The notes under the pieces are model-generated. The model saw only the letters and a program-made list of their open reading frames with translations. It did no database searches and was not told the origin of the DNA. The translations under genes and the position numbers were made by a program. This document shows, piece after piece, positions 4,355 through 11,968 of a stretch of DNA of 12,420 nt (position 1 is its first letter; every line of letters begins with the position of its first letter). The DNA comes from CAZQSS01 sp964596405 (GTDB lineage: Bacteria > Patescibacteriota > Patescibacteriia > Magasanikbacterales > UBA10003), in assembly GCA_964596405.1 (NCBI GenBank), contig CAZQSS010000025.1:1-12420 (forward strand), in the 5' to 3' direction.

Positions 4355-5887
4355 ATGAGAAGTCGATTAAGGAAAATAATTACTGAGAGTTTACGAGTGC
4401 AAAGGCACGGCCCAAAGCAAGTGGGTTATGTTGACTCATCAAATGCTTTAGCTGATGCTGGGGCGAAGCAGAATCATGTCATATTTGGGCGTCGAGGGTG
4501 CGGGAAAAGTTTATTGCTACAAGAATCTTCTAAACAAATAGAAAAAGAAAATGGCGGACTCGTTGTCCCCATAAACTGTGAGGACTATAAGAATCATTCC
4601 TTCCCCAATGTACTTATTGAAATTTTAGATATTATATTTGATAAATTGGGCATGGGTGTTGGCTCACTTACATTTTTTGGAAAAAAGAAAAAAGCTAAAA
4701 AAATTATTTTTAATATCAAGCATGAATTAAAACTACTGCGTGAAAAGGCGGACGAGCAAAGTGAAAATATAAAAGAGAGAACGGCGACAACTCAACAGGA
4801 TTCAATTAATGCCGGAGTAGCAGGCAACATCGCCAACATCGGCATAGCTTCAAATGACGCAACAAAACAAGAAACTGAGCGAACATACAAACGTTTTGAT
4901 AGTAAAATTGACGAACTAAACCGTTTGTTGCCACGACTAAAAAAAGATTTAGATACATTTTTTCAGCTGGCACCAAAAGTAAAGTTTGTAGTTATACAGT
5001 TAGATGATTTTTATCATTTGCGTAGAGAGGTTCAACCGTATGTAATCGACTATATACATCGTCTGTGCAAAGACTTGCCTTTATATTTTAAAGTTGCGAC
5101 CTTGAGGTTCGCAAGTACATTATTTATAGAACGCTCTGGTCAGCCGGTAGGTGTCCAAGAGAGGCATGACTATCAACCAATTCACATTGATTTTACTTTC
5201 CAAGATTTTAGAAAAACAGAAAACCAAATTAAAAATATCTTTTATAAATATGGTGAGCTTGCTGGAGAGAAGCACGGATATATTGATAACCTTTTTAAGG
5301 GGGACGGTTTTCGTCGCCTTGTTCTAGCTGGTGGCGGTGTGCCAAGAGATTGTTTATCCTTATTTAAAACCGCTAGCGACAACCTAAGTAGCGACGATGA
5401 GCGTATAGGCAAAGATGAGGTGAGAGTTTTAAGTCTTTCTAATCTCGACCGCCGCATACAAGAACTTAATAGCGACTCCCAACAGGAGGAACAAGAAGCT
5501 CTGCTTAAAGGAATTTATACTATTAGAAAGTTTTGTATCGACAAAAAAAATAATATTTTTTTGATTCCGGAACGCTTGATGCAAGAACACGAAGATATAA
5601 AAAAATTGATTTATAGGCTACTCGATTATCGAGTAATTCATAGCGTGGGCACAGCCTTCACCCACAAGTCACAACCGGGCACTTATAACGCCTTTATGAT
5701 AGATATTGGTTGCTACGCTAATTTACGAAAATTGGATGGGAAAATGAATGAAATAGATTTGTCTCAGCACGAGGCAAAAGAGAAGATCCGGTCCGTACCA
5801 ATCCTTTCAGAAAGTGATTTCACAGCTATTTGGAAGTCAGCACCCGAAAACCTTACAGAGGAAATTCTAGCAAAAGACGGCGATTAA
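4355..5887 (+). CDS. P-loop ATPase, AAA+/ORC-like, of unknown role in the defence cassette
   Basis: A 510-residue ATPase. Walker A is GRRGCGKS (45-52) and Walker B is the hydrophobic strand VVIQLDDF (212-219) with D217 and D218. A sensor-1-like strand follows (VATLRFAST, about 247-255). GGGVPRDCLSLF (326-337) resembles the sensor-2 region of ORC/Cdc6-like and STAND-related ATPases. Between Walker A and B lies a long charged, probably coiled-coil insertion (about 110-200), broken by an Ala/Gly/Asn-rich piece (GVAGNIANIGIASND). The C-terminal 110 residues look like a winged-helix domain. ATP-driven remodelling or sensing is plausible, but the partner is unknown. An upstream in-frame ATG at 4274 would add 27 residues, but it overlaps the predicted -10, so 4355 is preferred. 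The gene is divergent from the LexA-methyltransferase gene and is the last gene of the AT-rich cassette. Confidence 0.8.
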   Translation: MRSRLRKIITESLRVQRHGPKQVGYVDSSNALADAGAKQNHVIFGRRGCGKSLLLQESSKQIEKENGGLVVPINCEDYKNHSFPNVLIEILDIIFDKLGMGVGSLTFFGKKKKAKKIIFNIKHELKLLREKADEQSENIKERTATTQQDSINAGVAGNIANIGIASNDATKQETERTYKRFDSKIDELNRLLPRLKKDLDTFFQLAPKVKFVVIQLDDFYHLRREVQPYVIDYIHRLCKDLPLYFKVATLRFASTLFIERSGQPVGVQERHDYQPIHIDFTFQDFRKTENQIKNIFYKYGELAGEKHGYIDNLFKGDGFRRLVLAGGGVPRDCLSLFKTASDNLSSDDERIGKDEVRVLSLSNLDRRIQELNSDSQQEEQEALLKGIYTIRKFCIDKKNNIFLIPERLMQEHEDIKKLIYRLLDYRVIHSVGTAFTHKSQPGTYNAFMIDIGCYANLRKLDGKMNEIDLSQHEAKEKIRSVPILSESDFTAIWKSAPENLTEEILAKDGD

Positions 5888-5937
5888 AAGAATCCGCCGT
5901 TGATGAAAAACTTGAAATCGTTAAAAAGCGCGCCGGT

Positions 5938-5980
5938 GGGCGGGCGGAATTCCTCCCCCAACCCCTCCTTCCGCCCGCCC
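5938..5980. repeat. GC-rich 12-bp inverted repeat at the right end of the cassette
   Basis: GGGCGGGCGGAA (5938-5949) and TTCCGCCCGCCC (5969-5980) are perfectly complementary around a 19-nt pyrimidine-rich centre. No T tract follows, so it is not a standard terminator. The composition contrasts sharply with the AT-rich ATPase gene just upstream. It may be a REP-like element or a border of the inserted cassette. The rest of 5888-6028 shows no gene. Confidence 0.75.
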
Positions 5981-6028
5981 CGTTTGATCGCCCCCCATAA
6001 ATTCCGTTCGTATTTTATTGTATATCCC

Positions 6029-6039
6029 GAGCCAAACAA
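6029..6039. repeat. Right copy of the 11-nt direct repeat bracketing the defence cassette
   Basis: GAGCCAAACAA repeats 1289-1299 exactly. It contains GAG followed by CCA, as a tRNA 3' end would, and runs directly into a terminator stem similar to the one after tRNA-Asn. It is a candidate attR-like site. Confidence 0.5.
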
Positions 6040-6066
6040 AAAATCCGTCGTAAAGACGGATTTTTT
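6038..6066. terminator. Bidirectional terminator between the ATPase and rpoD
   Basis: AAAAAATCCGTC (6038-6049) and GACGGATTTTTT (6055-6066) pair around a five-base loop. A T run follows the stem on both strands, so it can end rpoD (stop 4 nt away) and the rightward cassette transcript. Confidence 0.9.
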
Positions 6067-6069
6067 GTT

Positions 6070-7337
<1,268 letters not shown>

Positions 7338-7341
<4 letters not shown>

Positions 7342-9143
7342 AGCGACAGACCCATTATTTTTTTATGCAATTCGTTGATTTTGTTTTTATCGCCCTGCTC
7401 TTCGGCCAGCTTCATCTCACGCTCCAGTTGGCGCATAACGTTACTATTATACCATAAATTCAAATGTTTAATCAGTGTTCCCGCTTCCTCTCCAGCGGCA
7501 TCTTGGCTATAATTAGCCATTTCTTTGTCCATTAACAGCTCTAAAATATCCACAATTTGACAGTGTTCTTTTGTATCGTTCCATTTACAAAATCTGTGGA
7601 TAACTTTTTTAAAATCTTTTTCTGTGGATTGTTCTTCGTAACAAAATTTTACAAATTTTTCGTAAAGATCCCTTAAATTTTCCGGCATCAAAATTTCTGA
7701 TTTTATTTTCTTCTGCAGGCCGGTTAAAAGTTCCGGCCAACGCAGAATAATCGCCAGCAAAAGTTCGGTGGCTTTTTCTGATTTGTTTTTATGTTCTATC
7801 GGTGCGTTTTGCCCCGTCATACGACGGGGCGCCCCGTTGTATAACGGGGTGTTTTTCTTCAAGACCGACAAACGATCATATAAAATATGATTGTCCAAAT
7901 CCAAAATTTGCCCCAATTTTTTAATCCAAAAATCCTGTTCTACCGTATCGCCCAGGCGGCTGATTTGCTCCAACAAAATTTTGGCCGCTTCGCCGCGTTT
8001 TTCCGGATTCTTTAAATCGCGGCCGGCAAAGGTTTTATCAAAAAAATAATCCATGATTGATCTGGCCTCTTCAACCGATTTAAACCAAACCGCCGGATCT
8101 TTTTTCAAACACTCGTCCGGATCCTTGGCAAAATCTTTAGGCACAACGATTATTTTAATCTTCATCCCCTCCGAAAGCGCCAAATCAATACCGCGATCAG
8201 CGGCATGCTGGCCGGCCGCATCCATATCAAAAGCGATGTAAATATTATTAGTAAAACGTTTTACAAGTTTCACCTGATCTAGCGTGAGCGCCGTACCCGA
8301 AGAAGCCACGGTATTGGTTTGGCCAAATTGGTAACAAGAAACCACATCCATCTGTCCCTCCACGATAATTAATTTATTTTGTTTGCGGGCAACTTGTTTA
8401 GCTCGGTCCAACGCGTAAAGCAGCCGACTCTTGTCAAAAACAATCGTCTGCGGCGTGTTAACATACTTGCCGCCCGCTTCCACTTTGTTTTCATTCAAAA
8501 GCCGGCCGGTAAACCCTACCACATTGCCGTGGACATCGGCAATCGGGAACATTATCCGGCCGCGAAACCGATCGTAATATCCCCCGCCCTCTTTTTTAAT
8601 GGTCAAGCCGGCGGCCACTAAATCGTTAATGCCAAAACCCTTTTTGAGCAAAAAATTGGTCAAAATATCCCATTCATCGGGAATATAACCAATCTGAAAC
8701 TCTTCCAACATTTCGGCCGCCACCTGCCGTTTATTCAGATATTGACGCGCCTCCTCGGCCTGGGATGAATCCAAAAGTATTTTGTGATAAAACTTGGCCG
8801 CCATCTTTAAAATATCCAGAATGCGGTTACGCGCGCTGGCCGAAATCTCGGAATGAAACTCTTGAAGTTTGACGCCGGCCCGTTCGGCCAGCAATTTTAA
8901 AGCTTCGGGAAAATCCAAACCCTCAATCCTCATGATAAAACCAAAAATGTCGCCGCCTTCGCCGCAACCGAAACAATGCCAAATTTGTTTTTCTTTAGAA
9001 ACTAAAAAAGACGGGGTTTTTTCATGATGAAACGGACAGGGCGCTTTGTAATTGACGCCGGCCTTTTTCAACTGAACGTATTCCCCCACCAGATCGGCCA
9101 GATCGATTTTGGATTTTATTTCCTCAACAGCTTGAGAGGCCAT
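7338..9143 (-). CDS. dnaG: DNA primase DnaG
   Basis: A 601-residue primase that makes RNA primers at the replication fork. The zinc-binding CHC2 domain uses C36, H39, C57 and C60 (CPFHHEKTPSF and HCFGCGEGGD). The RNA polymerase core contains the basic motif DRFRGRIMFP (191-200). The TOPRIM domain holds E262 in IIVEGQMD and D306/D308 in AFDMDAAG, which bind catalytic metal. A C-terminal helical domain (about 450-601) would contact the DnaB helicase. The linker around residues 432-445 is encoded by two tandem GC-rich palindromes (7811-7849), which look like an in-frame insertion. The ATG at 9143 is preceded by a heptamer repeat rather than a Shine-Dalgarno site. The gene overlaps rpoD by 4 nt and probably belongs to one transcription unit with ndk and the small gene between. 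Confidence 0.97.
7811..7849. repeat. Two tandem GC-rich palindromes inside dnaG
   Basis: GCCCCGTCATACGACGGGGC (7811-7830) is an 8-bp hairpin with loop ATAC. CCCCGTT-GTAT-AACGGGG (7832-7849) is a 7-bp hairpin immediately after it. The two units are near copies of each other and lie in the linker-coding part of dnaG without breaking the frame. This looks like a mobile or expanding palindrome tolerated in a flexible protein region. Confidence 0.75.
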
Positions 9144-9150
9144 ACTAGAT

Positions 9151-9185
9151 TAAATCCTAAATTCTAAACTCTAAATTCTAGATTT
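9151..9185. repeat. Heptamer tandem repeat upstream of dnaG
   Basis: Five consecutive 7-nt units occur here: TAAATCC, TAAATTC, TAAACTC, TAAATTC and TAGATTT. They fill most of the 46-nt gap between the small gene at 9190 and the dnaG start at 9143. No promoter or Shine-Dalgarno site is evident in the gap. Confidence 0.8.
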
Positions 9186-9189
9186 TTAA

Positions 9190-9516
9190 TTAACGACGGG
9201 AAATAGAAGCTTCTTCAGGCTCATTATTTAACAGCTCTTTGATTCGTTCAACCTCTCTTTCAACTAATTCGCCATCGTACTCGCCCGCGTGCATATGCGA
9301 ACCTTTATACGAGGGCTGTTTTTGATCTACGTGCAAATCAATAATTACCTGCGTTTCTTCTTTAGTGGCGTAAACATGATAACGCGGATAAAAATTAGAA
9401 GAAAGCCGGCGCACGTAACTGATGTGGCCGGTGTTGGGATCGTTAAATTCGGCGTAACCGCACCGGCGCAGCAAATTCCGCGGCGTATCCGTTGGATTAG
9501 AAATAAAAAATTTCAT
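9190..9516 (-). CDS. Small protein of unknown function between ndk and dnaG
   Basis: I do not recognise this 108-residue protein. It starts MKFFISNPTDTPRNLLRRCG, is soluble and strongly mixed-charge, and has an alternating pattern suggesting several strands (GHISYVRRLSSNFYPRYHVYA, then TQVIIDLHVDQ). A His-containing loop KGSHMHAGEYDG (about 72-83) is followed by a helix EREVERIKELL. The HxH loop could bind a metal or phosphate, but no catalytic set is clear. The ATG at 9516 follows the ndk stop by 3 nt; a GTG one codon earlier (9519) is an alternative start. The gene is co-directional with ndk and dnaG, so it is probably a house-keeping companion gene and not an accessory one. Confidence 0.8.
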   Translation of the reverse strand: MKFFISNPTDTPRNLLRRCGYAEFNDPNTGHISYVRRLSSNFYPRYHVYATKEETQVIIDLHVDQKQPSYKGSHMHAGEYDGELVEREVERIKELLNNEPEEASISRR

Positions 9517-9519
9517 CAC

Positions 9520-10113
9520 CTAAAACATTATGTCTTCGGCGGCGCGTTTGTAGCTGTGAATTTCTTTTGGATCAAACCAAACCGAGATTTCATTTTTGGC
9601 TTCTTCCGGGGTCTCGGAGGCGTGCATAATATTGTGAATGGAGCGGCCCTCCACATTGGCGACGGTGGGCGAATCCACCGAAAAATCGCCGCGGATGGTA
9701 CCCATCTCGGCCATCACCGGCAGAGTGTGGCCGGCTAATTTGCGAACCATGGTAATGGCGTGGATGCCCTCAATAACCATGGCAATGACCGGGCCGGACA
9801 TTAAGTATTCAATTAAGCCCTGTTTGACATTTTCACCGATTTCTTTTCTGTCTTTCGTGCCCAAATAGGTAACCGGATCTAAATTATAATCATTGAAAGT
9901 TTTTAGACCTTTATCGCCCAACCGCAAAACCCATTCCGGGTCAGTCGGCAAATGTTTTAAAATCTGCGCTTTGCTGGCCAGAACCATTTTGATGGCCACA
10001 ATTTTTAACCCGCGGCGCTCAATCCGGCTGATAATTTCACCGGCCAAACCGCGTTTGACGCCGTCGGGCTTGGCCAAAACCAACGTCCGCTCCTCTTTGA
10101 ACTGCTTAATCAT
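9520..10113 (-). CDS. ndk: Nucleoside diphosphate kinase with a large insertion
   Basis: A 197-residue nucleoside diphosphate kinase; typical bacterial forms are about 140-150. The enzyme moves the gamma phosphate from ATP to other nucleoside diphosphates through a phosphohistidine. The N-terminal strand and P-binding Lys (RTLVLAKPDGVKRGL, K15) are standard. SGPVIAMVIEG (106-116) and GTIRGDFSVD (138-147) also match the family, and the active-site His is H164 in NIMHASETPEEA. The extra length comes mainly from residues of about 46-95 (including DPEWVLRLGDKGLKTFNDY), inserted where the family has a short helical hairpin, and from a few residues before the active site. The catalytic residues are intact, so activity is expected. 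It is the first gene after the promoter at 10166-10194, with no Shine-Dalgarno site. Confidence 0.96.
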   Translation of the reverse strand: MIKQFKEERTLVLAKPDGVKRGLAGEIISRIERRGLKIVAIKMVLASKAQILKHLPTDPEWVLRLGDKGLKTFNDYNLDPVTYLGTKDRKEIGENVKQGLIEYLMSGPVIAMVIEGIHAITMVRKLAGHTLPVMAEMGTIRGDFSVDSPTVANVEGRSIHNIMHASETPEEAKNEISVWFDPKEIHSYKRAAEDIMF

Positions 10114-10165
10114 ATAATTTGGTTAGTTAATTAAATAAATTATTTTATCATTTGTCTTAAATTGT

Positions 10166-10194
10166 ATAATACTCTACTTATTCTTGACTGTCCA
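10166..10194 (-). promoter_or_regulatory. Promoter of the ndk-dnaG-rpoD unit
   Basis: On the minus strand TGGACA (10194-10189) and TATTAT (10171-10166) are separated by 17 nt; each differs from consensus by one base. Transcription should begin near 10159, leaving a leader of about 46 AT-rich nt before ndk. The -35 lies within the last codons of the upstream membrane-protein gene. Confidence 0.7.
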
Positions 10195-10864
10195 CCTTAA
10201 AATGAGTATAAAAATCGTTTTTGACCGAGTGCCAGACACCAGTCAAAAAACAACTGGCGCCAACCAATTCCACCACTTCTTCAATAATAATAAATTTAAA
10301 ATAAAGAGAAAAATCGCGAGTGACTAGTCCGCGCGGATAGACAACTTGACCGCTTAGCGCCTCAATAGCCAGTCCAGCAATCAAAAGTAGCGTACCAGCC
10401 AAAAGCCAAACTCCCGCGATGATATTTTTTTGCCAAGAATAGATAATGAAGCCCGAATAAACCAAAAGTGCCAGCGCGATAAGCGGAGAAAAATAAATTA
10501 TCCAATTAAACGAAGCGCCGTCTGAATTTGAAACGCCCAAAAGATTGTTAAAAACAAAACCCGCTCTTTCATGAATAGCCATCATTTCATCAGTTCCCAA
10601 ATAAATAAAAGAAGCGGCGGTTAATAGCCAAACCAGCCGTTTTTTTAATTTGTCCTTGGTTTTGTGAAGAATTAAAAACTGAAATAAAACCAAGCCACCG
10701 ATAAAAAGCAATTTTAAACCCGAGTAGGCGGAGTTCAAATTTCCCTCGCCGTCCAAATCAAAAAAACCGTATTTATTTTTTAATAAATAATGAGCCGTTA
10801 TCACCAGCCCATCAAAAATCACCAAAACCAGAAAAATTAGATTTGTTTTAAGAAATTGTTTCAT
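10178..10864 (-). CDS. Polytopic membrane protein with conserved-looking acidic and His residues
   Basis: A 228-residue integral membrane protein with about six transmembrane segments (near 8-28, 48-68, 76-93, 121-141, 148-170 and 189-210). Charged residues unusual for membrane helices recur: TDEMMAIHER (91-100), AIEAL (166-170) and IIEEVVELVG (193-202). A DE...HE...E...EE set of this kind suggests a buried metal site or catalytic centre, as in some membrane hydrolases. I recall similar uncharacterised bacterial proteins with an Asp-Glu/His-Glu motif and a final Glu-Glu helix, but cannot name a family. A TTG at 10888 would extend the frame by eight residues and overlap the preceding gene; the ATG at 10864, 7 nt after the upstream stop, is preferred. 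It lies in one unit with the cREC-like gene. Confidence 0.8.
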   Translation of the reverse strand: MKQFLKTNLIFLVLVIFDGLVITAHYLLKNKYGFFDLDGEGNLNSAYSGLKLLFIGGLVLFQFLILHKTKDKLKKRLVWLLTAASFIYLGTDEMMAIHERAGFVFNNLLGVSNSDGASFNWIIYFSPLIALALLVYSGFIIYSWQKNIIAGVWLLAGTLLLIAGLAIEALSGQVVYPRGLVTRDFSLYFKFIIIEEVVELVGASCFLTGVWHSVKNDFYTHFKVDSQE

Positions 10865-10871
10865 TTTTAGT

Positions 10872-11225
10872 TTATTCTTTTTCTCCAAAAGGATATTTGC
10901 GATTTTTCATCTCCAACACGTCTTCTTTGTGTTCGTGGCAGGATTTAACCAAAGCTTCCATATTTTCCCGGGCTGTCGGATTAGCCGAATGCGCTGTAAT
11001 CTCTGTTTCGCCCACTACATATTCAGGATGATTTTCTACCAGCCATTTTAAAAGTTCATGACCTTCGGTCTGCCCCTCGCCCAAATCATTATCAAAACTG
11101 ATATTTTCAATTTTTTCGTTTTTGGCAACGCAATCTTTAATCAGATCTTGAAACTCCCGGGCGGTTCTTACTACCGCCCAGTCTTTATCCGGCGCCTGGC
11201 GCATGTCGTCTAGATATATCTTCAT
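10872..11225 (-). CDS. cREC-type (cyclic-phosphate processing receiver-like) domain protein
   Basis: A 117-residue single-domain protein. It starts with MKIYLDDMRQAP, where D6/D7 occupy the acidic pocket of receiver-like folds. It then has ISFDNDLGEGQTEGHELLKWL (about 42-62) with D45 and D47, and ITAHSANPTARENM (76-89) with H79, S80 and R86. This order (LDD, SFDxDLG, HSANPxxRxNM) is what I know from the cREC domain, a receiver-fold family proposed to act on cyclic or linear nucleotide phosphates in conflict and RNA-repair contexts. Activity is not shown here. An in-frame ATG at 11252 would add nine residues, but it lies inside a 28-bp palindrome, and the family start motif begins at 11225. 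The stop lies 7 nt before the ATG of the membrane protein gene downstream. Confidence 0.85.
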   Translation of the reverse strand: MKIYLDDMRQAPDKDWAVVRTAREFQDLIKDCVAKNEKIENISFDNDLGEGQTEGHELLKWLVENHPEYVVGETEITAHSANPTARENMEALVKSCHEHKEDVLEMKNRKYPFGEKE

Positions 11226-11243
11226 AAAATTATTCTTTTTCTC

Positions 11244-11271
11244 CACTTCCATGCTCTAGAGTATGGAAGTG
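11244..11271. repeat. 28-bp near-perfect palindrome between two minus-strand genes
   Basis: The sequence centres on CTCTAGAG, with arms CACTTCCAT (11244-11252) and ATGGAAGTG (11263-11271). Only one base pair of the dyad mismatches, giving a G-T pair. It starts one base after the stop of the upstream membrane gene and ends about 20 nt before the cREC start. It could be an RNA hairpin, a protein operator or an inserted palindrome. It has no clear T tract on the coding strand. Confidence 0.75.
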
Positions 11272-11272
11272 A

Positions 11273-11650
11273 TCAAGTTAGAATTTTTTGTTTAATTTCT
11301 TCAAACCAGCTACTCTTGTTTAAAATAACAATCACGCGTTTTATGACCACAAAAGCGTAACCCCACAAAACCGGTAGCCAGATAGGCATTAAACCGAAAA
11401 AACTGTTGCGGACAAATTCTTCCACGCCCGTGCTGACAAATAAAATTTCGGCAAAAATCATGAGGACAAAGCCAAAAATAAAAAACAAATAATCTTTTGC
11501 TTGGTATTTGATTATCAAGGAGGCCGCGATAATAAAAAGATAAATCCCGGCAAGAATATAATCGTTTTTGACAATGACAATCAGCCCAATCATCACCACC
11601 ACCGGAAGCATGTTTAATAAAATCTGAATGGTCTTTTCTTTAGCTGTCAT
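11273..11650 (-). CDS. Small four-helix membrane protein of unknown function
   Basis: I do not recognise this 125-residue protein. Hydrophobic stretches at about 8-27, 31-48, 54-72 and 86-106 predict four transmembrane helices, with a short basic N-terminus (MTAKEK) and a charged C-terminal tail (FEEIKQKILT). No catalytic motif or signal peptidase site stands out. A TTG at 11671 would extend it by seven residues; the ATG at 11650 is preferred. The gap between this start and the preceding gene (11651-11730) is GC-rich and holds only a weak GCGG/CCGC hairpin followed by short T runs. It is read in the same direction as the cREC gene, which follows after the palindrome, so the two membrane proteins and the cREC protein may form one unit. 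Confidence 0.75.
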   Translation of the reverse strand: MTAKEKTIQILLNMLPVVVMIGLIVIVKNDYILAGIYLFIIAASLIIKYQAKDYLFFIFGFVLMIFAEILFVSTGVEEFVRNSFFGLMPIWLPVLWGYAFVVIKRVIVILNKSSWFEEIKQKILT

Positions 11651-11730
11651 AGTTTTATTTTTAATTTCCAAAACGGAAAAGGCGGGTGCTCCGCTATCCG
11701 GCGTAAAGCATTATTTATTTTAAAAGTTTC

Positions 11731-11955
11731 TTATTTCCCGGTTTCTACTTCAATAAATTCAAAGCTGTTCATAAAAAACCATTCGTTTGGATCTAAAAGC
11801 TTACTACACAACGGACATTGATAATCAACATTGCCAACTTTAATTGCGTTTTTATAATCGTGCCTACAGATTACTTTTTTATCTTTTTTGTAAATGGCTT
11901 TCTTAATTTTTTGGCCTCCAAATAATGCGACTTTTTGTTGTTTTTTATTACTCAT
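11731..11955 (-). CDS. Small zinc-ribbon-like protein
   Basis: A 74-residue protein with a very basic N-terminal third (SNKKQQKVALFGGQKIKKAIYKKDKK) and two putative metal-binding pairs, ICRHD (C30, H32) and CPLC (C47, C50). These are separated by a short strand pair, as in a minimal zinc ribbon. The following segment LLDPNEWFFMNSFEFIEVE has no known motif. A nucleic-acid-binding or adaptor role is plausible from the charge and zinc site, but no function is claimed. The ATG at 11955 is 13 nt after the stop of the RhuM-family gene, and the two are probably co-transcribed. No Shine-Dalgarno site is present. Confidence 0.75.
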   Translation of the reverse strand: MSNKKQQKVALFGGQKIKKAIYKKDKKVICRHDYKNAIKVGNVDYQCPLCSKLLDPNEWFFMNSFEFIEVETGK

Positions 11956-11968
11956 GGGTTTAATTTAT

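Noticed and set aside
7811..7849. Tandem hairpins in dnaG as a transcription terminator
   Set aside because: They are inside a conserved coding region, have no adequate T tract and keep the frame.
9151..9185. Heptamer units as a CRISPR array
   Set aside because: The units are 7 nt and contiguous, without spacers. No CRISPR repeats or cas genes occur in the window.
9289..9738. 149-codon plus-strand open frame across the small gene and ndk
   Set aside because: It is antisense to the ndk active-site region and shows no independent coding evidence.
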